DNA of 64,000 bases from Aurantiacibacter sp. MUD11 (GCF_026967575.1 NZ_CP114054.1:1116001-1180000); one strand, 5' to 3'; counted from the first letter of the stretch, positions 18,970 through 27,685 are shown. The notes: generated by a model not told the origin, from the sequence alone. Numbers and translations are program-made.

Positions 18970-19587
18970 ATGGGCCTTAGCGCGCAGCAGATACAATACA
19001 GCCTTGATGCGGTGGCCAGCCGCGAGGCGAAGATCGCCGCCGCGCTGGAGAAGGCGGGCTACCCGGAACCGCGCATCCGCCCGACCGGATACAAGACCCT
19101 GCTGCGCACCATCGTCGGCCAGCAGGTAAGCGTGGCGGCAGCCAGCAGCATGTGGAACAAGCTGGAGGCCGAGCTGGGCGCGGATTTCAAGCCGACCTGC
19201 CTGCTCGAACGCGATTTCGACACGCTGCGCGCCTGCGGCCTTTCGCGCCAGAAGCAGGGCTATGCCCGGTCCCTGTGCGAGCTGGTGGCGGCGGGCGAAG
19301 TGGACTTCGACAACCTGCCCGAAGACGACGAAGAAGCCATCTCCGAGCTGACCAAGATCAAGGGCATCGGCCGCTGGTCAGCCGAAATCTACCTGCTGTT
19401 CGCCGAGGGTCGCCCCGACATCTGGCCGGCAGGCGACCTCGCCGTAATGGCCGGCATCGGCAAGATCCTCGGCATGGAAGAACGCCCCGACGAAAAGGCC
19501 ACCCGCGCCCTCGCCGAAGACTGGCGCCCGCACCGCGGCGCGACAGCGATCTTCACCTGGCATTGCTACAACAATCCGGCGCTCTAG
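18970..19587 (+). CDS. DNA-3-methyladenine glycosylase, AlkA-like HhH-GPD
   Basis: A base excision repair glycosylase that would release alkylated purines. The 205-residue protein has the HhH motif LTKIKGIGRWSAEIYLLFAE (about 127-146) followed by the catalytic aspartate D156 in WPAGDLAVMAG, and an N-terminal LLRTIVGQQVSVAAA helix typical of the family. It lacks the extra N-terminal domain of E. coli AlkA, as in the shorter MAG1/AlkA-like group. I chose ATG 18970 because AAGGA lies 8 bases upstream; an in-frame ATG at 18952 would add six residues. Followed closely by a small membrane protein gene. Confidence 0.9.
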   Translation: MGLSAQQIQYSLDAVASREAKIAAALEKAGYPEPRIRPTGYKTLLRTIVGQQVSVAAASSMWNKLEAELGADFKPTCLLERDFDTLRACGLSRQKQGYARSLCELVAAGEVDFDNLPEDDEEAISELTKIKGIGRWSAEIYLLFAEGRPDIWPAGDLAVMAGIGKILGMEERPDEKATRALAEDWRPHRGATAIFTWHCYNNPAL

Positions 19588-19596
19588 GGAGTATCG

Positions 19597-19863
19597 GTGT
19601 CGTTCGTTCGCCTGGGTATCGGTGCTGTCGCGGTGGTGGAGATGATCGTGCTGGCTGCCATTCTCGCGGACGAGGGCGAGGGCTCCGCCTGGCCCCCGGA
19701 AATCGATCTCTTCGTATGGGAACTGATGGCAATGGCGGCGGCGGCGCTTGTCCTTGCCATCCTGCCCGGCCGCTGGACGCCCGTCATCGCGGCGCTGCTT
19801 GCCCTAGCGCCAATCGCCCTTGCCGTGTTCCTCTTCTCCCTCATGTCCATGCTTTCGACGTGA
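19597..19863 (+). CDS. Small membrane protein of 88 residues
   Basis: No family recognised. The product has three hydrophobic stretches: about 5-24 (RLGIGAVAVVEMIVLAAILA), 41-57 (WELMAMAAAALVLAILP) and 62-85 (PVIAALLALAPIALAVFLFS). The first two are separated by an acidic loop. The start is GTG 19597, supported by AGGGAG at 5 bases. It begins 9 bases after the glycosylase stop and so is probably cotranscribed with it. It could be a short integral membrane protein of unknown role. Confidence 0.65.
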   Translation: MSFVRLGIGAVAVVEMIVLAAILADEGEGSAWPPEIDLFVWELMAMAAAALVLAILPGRWTPVIAALLALAPIALAVFLFSLMSMLST

Positions 19864-19961
19864 CAGCGCGCCATTCGTGCGCCAGCCGGAATATTCGGGC
19901 GCTTTAGGTTGGCAACACGCCTACAGCTTCCTAGCTGTCACCCTCAGACCAGGGAGACACC

Positions 19962-21929
19962 ATGACCGATACCGCCGCCACCCGCGTAGCCGACACCCCG
20001 CTGATCCCGCGCGATCACCTGTTCGGCAATCCCGCCCGCTCGCAGGGCAAGGTCAGCCCGGATGGCAAGTGGGTCAGCTGGATGGCGCCGTGGGAAGGCG
20101 TGATGAACGTGTGGATGGCCCCGGCCGACGATCCCGACAACCCGCGCCGCATGACCAGCGCCAAGGATCGCCCGATCCCCGGCTACAGCTGGGCGCCCGA
20201 CAGCCAGAGCCTGCTCTACGTACGCGACAAGGAAGGCGACGAGAACTACCTGCTCTACCAGGTCGGCGTGGCCGAGGGAGCAGAGGAAAAGTGCCTCACG
20301 CCGTTCGAGGAAACCCGCGCGCAGGTCGTCGGCTTTTCGCGCACCATCAAGGACAAGCTGCTGCTGGGCATCAACAACCGTGATGCGCGCTTCCACGATA
20401 TCTACCTGCTGCACCTGGCCACGGGCGAGTTGGAGCTGGTGTTCGAGAACAACGAATGGGCCGGGTTCGAGGCGGACGACAGCCTGACCTTGCGGTGGGC
20501 CGTGCGGCAGAATGCCGAAGGCGGCACCGACATGCACGAGATCGTCGACGGCAAGGTGGCCGAAGAACCGCGCGAGCGCACCGGGCTGGACGATGCGCTG
20601 ACCACCGGCATCGGCGGCTACACCACTGATGGCTCGATCCTCTACTGGATCGACAGCCGCGGGCGGAACACCGGCGCGCTGTTTGCCGAGGACACCAAGA
20701 CCGGCGAGCGCACGCTGATTGCAGAGCACGACAAGGCGGACATCGGCGGCACGCTGATGCACCGCGACACCGGCGTGGTGCAGGCCTGGACCGCGACTTA
20801 CCTGCGCACCGAGCACCATGCCATCGACCCGGATATCGGCGCCGCGCTGGACTGGCTGCGCGAGCGGCTGGACGGCGATTTCGGCGTCATGTCGCGCACC
20901 GATGACGATCGCCGCTGGCTGGTGTGGAACGACCCGCTAACCACGCCCACAGCCTGTTACCTGTTCGATCGCGACGCGATGTCGCTGACGAAATTCTACA
21001 CCACCTGGCCGCAGCTCGAAGGCGCGCCGCTGCAACCGATGCACCCGCGCGAGATCACCTCGCGCGACGGCCTGACACTGCCCAGCTACCTCACCCTGCC
21101 GCCGCAGAGCGATCCTGATAGCGACGGCGTGCCCGATGCCCCGGTGCCGATGGTGCTGGTGGTCCACGGCGGCCCCTGGGCGCGCGATGCCTATGGCTAC
21201 AACCGCACCCACCAGTGGCTGGCCAATCGCGGCTATGCCGTGTTGTCGGTCAACTTCCGTGGCTCGACCGGCTTCGGCAAGAACTTCATCAGCGCCGGCG
21301 ACAAGCAGTGGGCGGGCAAGATGCATGACGACCTGATCGACGCAGTCGAATGGGCCATTTCCGAAGGTATCGCCGAACGCGACAAGGTGGCCATCATGGG
21401 CGGCAGCTATGGCGGCTATGCCACGCTGGTGGGCCTCACCTTCACGCCGGAGGTCTTTGCCTGCGGCGTCGACATCGTCGGCCCGTCCAACCTCGAGACG
21501 CTGCTGGAAACCATTCCGCCCTACTGGGAGCCGATGGTGAAGCAGTTCCACGAACGCATGGGCGATCCCTCCATGCCGGAAGGCAAGGAATTCCTCCAGT
21601 CGATCAGCCCGCTGTACAAGGCGAAGGACATCACCAAGCCGCTGCTGATCGGCCAGGGCGCCAACGATCCGCGCGTGAAGCAGGCGGAAAGCGACCAGAT
21701 CGTGGAGGCGATGGAGCGGCACGACGTACCGGTCACCTATGTGCTCTTCCCCGACGAGGGCCACGGCTTCCACCGCCCGGAGAACAACATCGCCTTCAAC
21801 GCCATCGCCGAGAATTTCCTGGCGGAATGTATCGGCGGCCGGGCGGAGCCGGTGCACGACGTGCTCAACGCCTCGACCGCGCAGATCCCCACCGGCCGCG
21901 AGCACGTGAAGGGGCTCTCCGCGCTCTAG
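19962..21929 (+). CDS. S9 family prolyl oligopeptidase-like serine peptidase
   Basis: A 655-residue peptidase of the acylaminoacyl/dipeptidyl aminopeptidase group. The N-terminal half carries seven-blade propeller repeats (KVSPDGKWVSWMAPWEGVMN, PGYSWAPDSQSLLYVRDKEG). The C-terminal alpha/beta hydrolase domain has the nucleophile S482 in GGSYGGYA, D569 in GANDPRVKQ and H601 in DEGHGFHRPENN. VVHGGPWARDAYGYN is the usual oxyanion region. No signal peptide is seen, so it is probably cytoplasmic and degrades short peptides. AGGGAG precedes the ATG. Length is normal. Confidence 0.93.
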   Translation: MTDTAATRVADTPLIPRDHLFGNPARSQGKVSPDGKWVSWMAPWEGVMNVWMAPADDPDNPRRMTSAKDRPIPGYSWAPDSQSLLYVRDKEGDENYLLYQVGVAEGAEEKCLTPFEETRAQVVGFSRTIKDKLLLGINNRDARFHDIYLLHLATGELELVFENNEWAGFEADDSLTLRWAVRQNAEGGTDMHEIVDGKVAEEPRERTGLDDALTTGIGGYTTDGSILYWIDSRGRNTGALFAEDTKTGERTLIAEHDKADIGGTLMHRDTGVVQAWTATYLRTEHHAIDPDIGAALDWLRERLDGDFGVMSRTDDDRRWLVWNDPLTTPTACYLFDRDAMSLTKFYTTWPQLEGAPLQPMHPREITSRDGLTLPSYLTLPPQSDPDSDGVPDAPVPMVLVVHGGPWARDAYGYNRTHQWLANRGYAVLSVNFRGSTGFGKNFISAGDKQWAGKMHDDLIDAVEWAISEGIAERDKVAIMGGSYGGYATLVGLTFTPEVFACGVDIVGPSNLETLLETIPPYWEPMVKQFHERMGDPSMPEGKEFLQSISPLYKAKDITKPLLIGQGANDPRVKQAESDQIVEAMERHDVPVTYVLFPDEGHGFHRPENNIAFNAIAENFLAECIGGRAEPVHDVLNASTAQIPTGREHVKGLSAL

Positions 21930-21939
21930 GCGATTGCCA

Positions 21940-21954
21940 TTGACACGCATGTCA
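21940..21954 (+). promoter_or_regulatory. TTGACA box inside a TGACA-N4-TGTCA palindrome
   Basis: TTGACACGCATGTCA lies between the peptidase stop and the first SDR gene. It combines a consensus -35 hexamer with an inverted repeat (21941-21954), a form typical of repressor operators that cover a promoter. A matching -10 at 17 bases is not clear, so the promoter part is uncertain. Confidence 0.4.
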
Positions 21955-21992
21955 GTAGAACTGTCGCTCGATCCATCCGGGAGAGCGATCGC

Positions 21993-22808
21993 ATGACCTT
22001 GCGCAAGAGCATCTTCATAACCGGCGGCGGCAGCGGCATCGGCCGCGCCGTGGCGCAGCGCTTTGCCCGCGAGGGCTGGTTCGTTGGCCTGGGCGACATC
22101 GACCAGGCGGGGATGGAGGAAACCGCATCCTTGCTGCCCGAAGGCGCCAGTTTCATCCACCGCTTCGACGTGCGCGAACCCGAAGGCTGGGATACCGCGC
22201 TAGCCGCCTTTGCCGAGGCTGCCGGGGGGCGGATCAACGTTCTCGCCAACAATGCCGGCGTGCCGCTGGGCGGTTCGCTGCACGATCTCACCCGCGAGGA
22301 AATCGACCGCACGCTGGCGATCAACCTCAATGGCGTGATCTACGGTGCGCGGGCCGCCTATCCCTACCTCAAGGCCGCCGCGCCCGATGCCTGCCTGATC
22401 AACACGAGCAGCTCCGCCGCCTTCCACGGACAGGCGGGCATGACGATCTACTGCGCCAGCAAGTTCGGCGTGCGGGCGATTACCGAAAGCCTCGACATCG
22501 AATGGTCGCGCGACGGCATCCGCGTCTGCGACGTGATGCCCGGCTTCATCGACACGCCGCTGCTGGCCCACACCAGCCATGCTGCCAGCAATGTCTCGGT
22601 GCGCGAGCGCGTGGTGGCGACCGGGCTGGAATTCACGCCGGTGGAGGAAGTCGCCGAAACCTTCTGGCGCGCGGTTCACGGCGGGAAGATGCACAACCCC
22701 GTCGGCAAGATCGCGCATACGCTGGCCCGCGCCTCGCGCTGGACACCGTCCTACATCCGTTACCGCGCGCGCAAGATGCTGGCCGCCGGCCTCCGGCCGA
22801 TGGGTTGA
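21993..22808 (+). CDS. Short-chain dehydrogenase/reductase, first of a tandem pair
   Basis: An NAD(P)-dependent oxidoreductase of 271 residues with the classical SDR layout: the nucleotide loop TGGGSGIGRAVAQRFAREGW, NVLANNAGVPLGG, the catalytic serine in INTSSSAAFHGQ, and YCASK as the Y-x-x-x-K site. After it comes DVMPGFIDTPLLAHTS. The C-terminal tail WTPSYIRYRARKMLAAGLRP is basic. The substrate cannot be told. It is followed after 55 bases by a close paralogue, and GGGAG precedes the ATG. The two probably arose by duplication and may be cotranscribed from the 21940 region. Confidence 0.9.
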   Translation: MTLRKSIFITGGGSGIGRAVAQRFAREGWFVGLGDIDQAGMEETASLLPEGASFIHRFDVREPEGWDTALAAFAEAAGGRINVLANNAGVPLGGSLHDLTREEIDRTLAINLNGVIYGARAAYPYLKAAAPDACLINTSSSAAFHGQAGMTIYCASKFGVRAITESLDIEWSRDGIRVCDVMPGFIDTPLLAHTSHAASNVSVRERVVATGLEFTPVEEVAETFWRAVHGGKMHNPVGKIAHTLARASRWTPSYIRYRARKMLAAGLRPMG

Positions 22809-22863
22809 CGGGGCCGGATAACCGCCGGATAGGCACCCCCTTGGGAGAGGAGAGAACAAGCCC

Positions 22864-23688
22864 ATGCAGAAAAGCATTTTCATCACCGGCGGCGCCTCGG
22901 GCATCGGCCGCGCCATCGCGCAGCACTTCGCCCGCGAAGGCTGGCTGGTGGGCATTGCCGACCGCAATGCGCAAGGGCTGGAAGAGACCAAGGGCCTGCT
23001 GCCCGAGGGCCAGTGCCACACCTACACCTTCGACGTGACCGACCGCGCCGGCTGGGAAGCGGCGCTGGGCGATTTCGCGGGCAAGGCAGGCGGCAGGATC
23101 AACGTGCTGGCCAACAATGCCGGGCTGCCCAGCGGCGGCCCGCTGACCGAGATTACCCACGAAGAGCTGGACCTGCTGCTCGACGTGAACCTGCGCGCGG
23201 TATTCTACGGCGCCAAGGCCGCGTTCGAGCACCTGAAGGCCGCCGCGCCCGACGCCTGCCTGCTCAACACCGCCAGCGCGGCCGCGATCTACGGCGTCGC
23301 CAACCAGAGCGTCTACGGCGCGACCAAGGCGGGCGTGCGCTCGATGACCGAAAGCCTCGAGGCCGAGTGGGCCGTGCACGGCATCAAGGTGCGCTCGATC
23401 ATGCCCAGCTTCATCGACACCCCGCTGCTGCAGAACCCGCCCAACCGCAGCCGCAACACCACCATCCGCGAGGCGGTGGTGAAGGCCGGCTTCGAATTCA
23501 CTCCGGTGGAAGAGGTTGCCCGGGAAGCGTGGAACGCCGTCCACGGAAACGACACGCACAAGATAATCGGCAAGACCGCGAAGAAGATGAAGCGCGCCGC
23601 GAAGTGGTTCCCCGGCTACCTGCGCCGCCGCGCCATCGCGCTGGCCGAGGCACACGAGCGCGCCGAGGGTCGCCCGGCCAAGGGCTAG
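22864..23688 (+). CDS. Short-chain dehydrogenase/reductase, second of a tandem pair
   Basis: A 274-residue SDR paralogous to the gene just upstream. It shares ITGGASGIGRAIAQHFAREG, GRINVLANNAGLPSGGP and MPSFIDTPLLQNPPN. The active site tyrosine is in VYGATKAG, where the lysine follows as Y-G-A-T-K, and the serine is in NTASAAAIYG. It has its own GGAGAGGAG ribosome site. The stop TAG overlaps the convergent DUF1697 gene through the shared palindrome CTAG (23685-23688). Differences from its neighbour are concentrated after the active site, where SDR substrate specificity is set. Confidence 0.9.
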   Translation: MQKSIFITGGASGIGRAIAQHFAREGWLVGIADRNAQGLEETKGLLPEGQCHTYTFDVTDRAGWEAALGDFAGKAGGRINVLANNAGLPSGGPLTEITHEELDLLLDVNLRAVFYGAKAAFEHLKAAAPDACLLNTASAAAIYGVANQSVYGATKAGVRSMTESLEAEWAVHGIKVRSIMPSFIDTPLLQNPPNRSRNTTIREAVVKAGFEFTPVEEVAREAWNAVHGNDTHKIIGKTAKKMKRAAKWFPGYLRRRAIALAEAHERAEGRPAKG

Positions 23689-24191
23689 GCGATTTCGGCG
23701 GCCATCGCGGCCAACTTAGCCACCGTGTTCATGTTGCGCCCCGTCCCCTCCTTCGCGGCGGGGACGACCAGCTTCGACTGCCCCTGCCCCGACGGGTAGT
23801 GGACGAAGAGCTCGTCCTCGCCGGCGCGGACTTCCTCGTCCGCCTGGTGACGCAGGCCAGCTGTCGAAACCTCGCCGCCGGTGAAGATCACGATCACCTT
23901 GTTGCCCGGCGCAGCGGGAAAGGGGTTGCGCGCTGCGACTGCTGCCATTTGTGCACCCGTGCGCAGGATGATCTCCGGACTGGCGCCGAATTCCTGCGCG
24001 ATTGCCTTGGTCAGCAGGGCCCGCACCTGCTCCACGTCATCCGGACCGGAGAAGACGAGATTGCCGCTGGCGATATAGCTGCGCACCCCGCCCAGCCCGG
24101 CCCCTTCGGCAGCAGCGCGCAGCCGCGCCATCTCGATCTTGCCTGTGCCGCCGACATTCACCGCCCGCAGCAGGGCGATCCAGGCCGTCAC
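23685..24191 (-). CDS. DUF1697 family protein
   Basis: A 168-residue protein of the DUF1697 family of unknown function. It is recognised by the start [20 protein letters not shown] and by [15 protein letters not shown], and the C-terminal [18 protein letters not shown]. These are the three conserved blocks of the family, which folds as a tandem ferredoxin-like domain. The start is GTG 24191, overlapping the pterin dehydratase stop by 4 bases, so the two are translationally coupled. No function can be inferred beyond that association. Confidence 0.9.
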   Translation of the reverse strand: MTAWIALLRAVNVGGTGKIEMARLRAAAEGAGLGGVRSYIASGNLVFSGPDDVEQVRALLTKAIAQEFGASPEIILRTGAQMAAVAARNPFPAAPGNKVIVIFTGGEVSTAGLRHQADEEVRAGEDELFVHYPSGQGQSKLVVPAAKEGTGRNMNTVAKLAAMAAEIA

Positions 24192-24475
24192 AGCGCCTCG
24201 ATCGCGTGCGCCATCCTTAGGTCGCGTTCGGACAGGCCATCGGCGTCATGCGTGGTCAGCGTGATGTCGACGCGGTTGTAGACGTTGGACCATTCGGGAT
24301 GGTGGTCGGCCTTTTCCGCGATCAGCGCCACGCGGTTCATGAAGCCCCATGCCTCGCTGAAGTCGGCAAAGGTGAAAAGCTTGCGGATAGCGTCCCCGTC
24401 GCGGTCGAATTCCCAGCCGTCGAGGCCCTTCAGTGCCTCTTCTGCCGCGCTCTGTGTCAGTTTCTCGACCGCCAT
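24188..24475 (-). CDS. phhB: 4a-hydroxytetrahydrobiopterin dehydratase (PCD/DCoH)
   Basis: Pterin-4a-carbinolamine dehydratase recycles the pterin cofactor of aromatic amino acid hydroxylases; in many bacteria it also aids molybdopterin or folate metabolism. The 95-residue protein has the active site set H58-H59 in [13 protein letters not shown], and H76 with D77 in [12 protein letters not shown]. No phenylalanine hydroxylase gene is in the window, so the pterin source is unknown. ATG 24475 was preferred to an upstream ATG because the conserved sequence starts at [10 protein letters not shown]. It is divergent from ccmA, 53 bases away. Confidence 0.92.
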   Translation of the reverse strand: MAVEKLTQSAAEEALKGLDGWEFDRDGDAIRKLFTFADFSEAWGFMNRVALIAEKADHHPEWSNVYNRVDITLTTHDADGLSERDLRMAHAIEAL

Positions 24476-24528
24476 GTGGTGCTCCCTCGCTTGCGTGTTG
24501 TGGCCTCCCTGCCCTAACGCTTGCGCCG

Positions 24529-25122
24529 ATGGAAGTGCCACGCCTTGCCGCGAGTGATCTTGCCTGCCGCCGCGGCGAGCGGCTGCTGTTCGTCGGCCTC
24601 GGGCTGGAGCTGGCGAGCGGCGAGGCCTGCCACGTCACCGGGCCGAACGGCACGGGCAAGTCCAGCCTGATCCGCATCCTCGCCGGACTGCTGCGTCCCT
24701 ATCACGGGACGCTGGAGCGCCATGGCAGCACCGCCCTGCTCGACCAGACGCTGGCGCTTGACGAACACCTGCCACTGGGCCGCGCGCTGGGCTTCTGGGG
24801 CAAGCTCGACGCGCCGGCGTCGGACGTCACCGACCGCCTTGGCCTTGCCGACCTGCTCGACGTGCCGGTGCGCTATCTCTCGACCGGCCAGCGCAAGCGC
24901 GCCGCCCTCGCCCGGCTGCTGGGCCAGCAGGCGCAGGTGTGGCTGCTCGACGAGCCGCTCAACGGGCTGGACCGCGAGGCGGTGAGCCTGGTCGAGGCGC
25001 TGGTGGCCGAACACTGCGCTGGCGGAGGCATTGCGCTGGTCGCCAGCCACCAGCCGATTGCGGTGCCGGACATGACCGTTCTGCACCTGCCCGACTTCAT
25101 CCCCGCCGAGGAACCGGCATGA
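24529..25122 (+). CDS. ccmA: Cytochrome c biogenesis ATP-binding protein CcmA
   Basis: CcmA is the ATPase of the CcmABCD complex that releases heme-loaded CcmE for cytochrome c maturation. The 197-residue protein has Walker [10 protein letters not shown] (38-46), the ABC signature [20 protein letters not shown] and Walker [16 protein letters not shown] 24529 was chosen over an upstream ATG that would run into the divergent phhB gene. Its stop overlaps the ccmB start by 4 bases. ccmC, often the next gene, is not here. Confidence 0.92.
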   Translation: MEVPRLAASDLACRRGERLLFVGLGLELASGEACHVTGPNGTGKSSLIRILAGLLRPYHGTLERHGSTALLDQTLALDEHLPLGRALGFWGKLDAPASDVTDRLGLADLLDVPVRYLSTGQRKRAALARLLGQQAQVWLLDEPLNGLDREAVSLVEALVAEHCAGGGIALVASHQPIAVPDMTVLHLPDFIPAEEPA

Positions 25123-25781
25123 GCGCGCTCGGCCCCCTGCTGCGGCGCGATCTCGCCATGCTGCTGCCCGGCGCGCAGCGCGGCAACACGCTGCTGCCGC
25201 TGCTGTTCTTCCTCGCCGTGGCCATGCTCTATCCCTTCGCAATCGGCCCCAATCCCAACCTGCTGGCCGCGACCGGCGGCGGGGTTATCTGGATGGCAGC
25301 GCTGCTCGCCGCCATCCTTCCGCTCGACCGCCTGCTGGCACCCGACCTGGAGAACGGCTTCTTCGACCAGTGGGCGCTGCGCGGCATATCGGAGGAAACG
25401 GTCGTGGCCGTTCGCCTACTCGCGCACTGGCTCAGCTTCGGACCGTTCCTGATGCTCGCCGCCCTGCCCGCCAGCGCGCTGCTGGGAATAGATGCACAGA
25501 CGCTGCACACGGTCGAACTGGGGCTGCTGGCGGGGACGCCCGGCCTTGCTGCCATCGGTATCATCATTGCCGCCGTCACCGTGGGCCTGCGCGGCGGCGG
25601 AGCGGCGCTGTCGGGCCTGCTGGTCATCCCGCTGGCGGTGCCGCTGCTGATCTTCGGCGCGGGCAGCCTGTCGACCGGCGGCGAGAGCGGCATCGCGCTC
25701 ACTGCCGCCATCAGCCTGGTGCTAGTCGCCATGGCTCCCTTCGCCGGCGGTGCGGCCATCCGCGCCAGCCGCGAGGCCTGA
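25119..25781 (+). CDS. ccmB: Heme exporter protein CcmB
   Basis: CcmB is the membrane subunit that pairs with CcmA. The 220-residue product begins [20 protein letters not shown] and has six predicted membrane helices, including TLLPLLFFLAVAMLYPFAIG and ALSGLLVIPLAVPLLIFGAG. FDQWALRGISEETVVAVRLL is a conserved cytoplasmic segment. It is coupled to ccmA by an ATGA overlap. The operon ends here: the next gene, 74 bases on, encodes an unrelated exported protein, so ccmCDEFGH must lie elsewhere. Confidence 0.93.
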   Translation: MSALGPLLRRDLAMLLPGAQRGNTLLPLLFFLAVAMLYPFAIGPNPNLLAATGGGVIWMAALLAAILPLDRLLAPDLENGFFDQWALRGISEETVVAVRLLAHWLSFGPFLMLAALPASALLGIDAQTLHTVELGLLAGTPGLAAIGIIIAAVTVGLRGGGAALSGLLVIPLAVPLLIFGAGSLSTGGESGIALTAAISLVLVAMAPFAGGAAIRASREA

Positions 25782-25855
25782 GCACGCAGCACTGGTTCAC
25801 GGCTGGTTTTCCTGTATTCTCACCCCCGGTCGCAGCATGTTCTGGGGGGAACTCG

Positions 25856-26935
25856 ATGCGAAATTGCACTGTCGCAGCACTGGCGCTGCTTGCCTTGGCC
25901 ACGCCCGCAATCGGGCAAAGCGTGCCTGACGACCTGACCACAATCCCGCCTATCACCACGGACTACGAGCCGCCGCGAACCCCGTGGGGCGACCCCGACC
26001 TGCGCGGCACCTGGCCGATCGAGAATCTTGACCAGATGGGCATGCGCATCGAGCGGCCCGAAGAATTCGGGAATCGCGCCTGGCTGACGGACGAGGAATA
26101 TGCAGAGCGGCTGGCGGAGGCGCGCGCGAGCGACGACAGCTTCGTGAACGAGTTGAGGAGCGGCGGGACGCAGGGCTTGGCCGACTGGCTCGAGTCGACC
26201 GATTTCGGACGTCGCAATTCGATGCTGATCGATCCGCCGAACGGTCGCTTCCCTCCGCTTACGGAGGAAGCGCAACCGCTTCAGGCCGCCGGACGCTCAA
26301 GCTGGGTTAGCGGGCAGGCGCGCGACTGGATCACCGATCTCGACATCTACGATCGCTGCGTGACCCGCGGCTTTCCCGCCAGCATGTTCCCCTTTCCCTA
26401 CAACAACGGCATTCGCATCTTCCAGGCGCCGGGCTTGGTGGTGATCCATCACGAGATGATGTCGACGCGGATCGTGCCGCTGGGTGCAACCGAGCGATGG
26501 TCGGACGATGTCCGGACCTACATGGGTCAGCCGATCGGCCATTGGGATGGCAACACGCTGGTGATCGAGACCACCAACATCATCCATGGCGACGCCGCCG
26601 ACCCGGAAATCCATCGACGGGCGGCTTCGCCAAACGCCTGGGATACGACCTATCCCACCAGTCCGGAAGCTCGCGTCGTGGAGCGCCTGACCATGGTGAG
26701 TCCGGAGCGCATCATCTACGAGATCACCTATAGCGATCCGCTGGTCTACACGGCCCCCTGGACGGCGCGGTACGACTGGACCCGCGACGACGACTACGAA
26801 TTCTACGAATTCGCTTGCCACGAGGGTAACGTGCAGGTGCGCGACATGATCAATTCGTCGCGGGCGCAACGGCGACTGGATGCCGAAGCCGCTGCTGCGG
26901 CGCCTGCTCCCGAGGACACGGGTTCAGGTGGGTGA
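25856..26935 (+). CDS. Exported protein of the DPDLRGTW family
   Basis: A 359-residue secreted protein with a clear signal peptide (MRNCTVAALALLALATPAIG, cleavage likely after IGQS). The mature part begins with TPWGDPDLRGTWPIENLD, a motif shared by a large uncharacterised family common in Acidobacteria and Sphingomonadales. Other family marks are LIDPPNGRFPPLTEEA, YNNGIRIFQAPGLVVIHHEM and GHWDGNTLVIETTNI. The C-terminus is Ala-rich. The biochemical role is unknown. GGGGGGA lies 5 to 11 bases before ATG 25856. Its stop overlaps the GTG of the next gene by 4 bases. Confidence 0.82.
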   Translation: MRNCTVAALALLALATPAIGQSVPDDLTTIPPITTDYEPPRTPWGDPDLRGTWPIENLDQMGMRIERPEEFGNRAWLTDEEYAERLAEARASDDSFVNELRSGGTQGLADWLESTDFGRRNSMLIDPPNGRFPPLTEEAQPLQAAGRSSWVSGQARDWITDLDIYDRCVTRGFPASMFPFPYNNGIRIFQAPGLVVIHHEMMSTRIVPLGATERWSDDVRTYMGQPIGHWDGNTLVIETTNIIHGDAADPEIHRRAASPNAWDTTYPTSPEARVVERLTMVSPERIIYEITYSDPLVYTAPWTARYDWTRDDDYEFYEFACHEGNVQVRDMINSSRAQRRLDAEAAAAAPAPEDTGSGG

Positions 26936-27375
26936 ACGCTAGCCTCAAGGCGATCCTTCCGGACGGCCACGACGGCGAAATGCCGCGCGTCAGCGGTGCC
27001 TACCTGCTGTCGATAACGCTCGACGCACCGGTGTCGGGTACATTGCGCGGCACGCCCTACGGACTGGAGGCTGGCGAATATCTCTATGCCGGCAGCGCCA
27101 ATGGCCCCGGTGGCATCGCGGCACGGGTGGCGCGGCACATGCGGCGCGACAAGCAGCCGCACTGGCACGTCGATGCGCTGACCGTGACGGCCTCCAAGGT
27201 CACCGCGCTCGCCTTTCCCGGCGGCAGCGAATGCGAGCTGATGCAACGGCTGCTGGAGAGCGGCCTCGCGCAAATAGCCATCAAGGGCTTCGGTAGCAGC
27301 GATTGCCGGTCGTGCGAGGCGCACCTCGCGCGGCTGGTCAGTACGGCGGGTGGAAATCCTCACGCCGCAGGGTGA
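26932..27375 (+). CDS. DUF123 / GIY-YIG-like nuclease domain protein
   Basis: A 147-residue protein with the DUF123 domain, a relative of GIY-YIG endonucleases often found alone or fused to endonuclease III. Visible motif positions are GAYLLSI as the first strand, GEYLYAGSANGPGGIAARV as the YIG strand with the conserved arginine, and CELMQRLLESG as the glutamate helix. Two cysteines in SSDCRSCEAHL at the end may bind metal. The start is GTG 26932 inside a GTGA overlap with the gene before. The 3' end overlaps the convergent cytochrome gene by 38 bases. Confidence 0.85.
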   Translation: MNASLKAILPDGHDGEMPRVSGAYLLSITLDAPVSGTLRGTPYGLEAGEYLYAGSANGPGGIAARVARHMRRDKQPHWHVDALTVTASKVTALAFPGGSECELMQRLLESGLAQIAIKGFGSSDCRSCEAHLARLVSTAGGNPHAAG

Positions 27376-27685
27376 GCATGTAGTTCACCAGCAGCTCCAC
27401 CTCGTCTTCCTCGAGGTAGAAATCCATCTGCTCCGGATAATTGTGCGCTTCCACCAGCCAGGTGGTCAGCGTTTCGCGCGTGAGGCCGGGCGTATTGGCA
27501 ATGACCGGCCATTCGGGCGCGTCCGGGTTGGGCGAGAGGCCGTAAGGCTCCACCGAATGGCATCCGGCGCAGGCCGCCTGAGCCAGCGCGTGGCCCTCGG
27601 GATCGACTTCGGCGACCCCGGGCTGCGCGGTCTGGCAGGCCGCCAGCAGGGCCATGGCTCCAACACCGGCGGCGATGCGCATCAT
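27338..27685 (-). CDS. Cytochrome c lipoprotein
   Basis: A 115-residue monoheme class I cytochrome c carried as a lipoprotein. The lipobox is LLAAC with Cys17. The heme site is C39-A-G-C42-H43, and M87 in NYPEQMDFYLEEDEVELLV is the likely sixth ligand. It may act as a periplasmic electron carrier or the electron-accepting partner of a dehydrogenase. The start is ATG 27685, overlapping the map stop by 4 bases; a second ATG follows directly. The 3' end overlaps the convergent DUF123 gene by 38 bases. Confidence 0.85.
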   Translation of the reverse strand: MMRIAAGVGAMALLAACQTAQPGVAEVDPEGHALAQAACAGCHSVEPYGLSPNPDAPEWPVIANTPGLTRETLTTWLVEAHNYPEQMDFYLEEDEVELLVNYMLTLRREDFHPPY

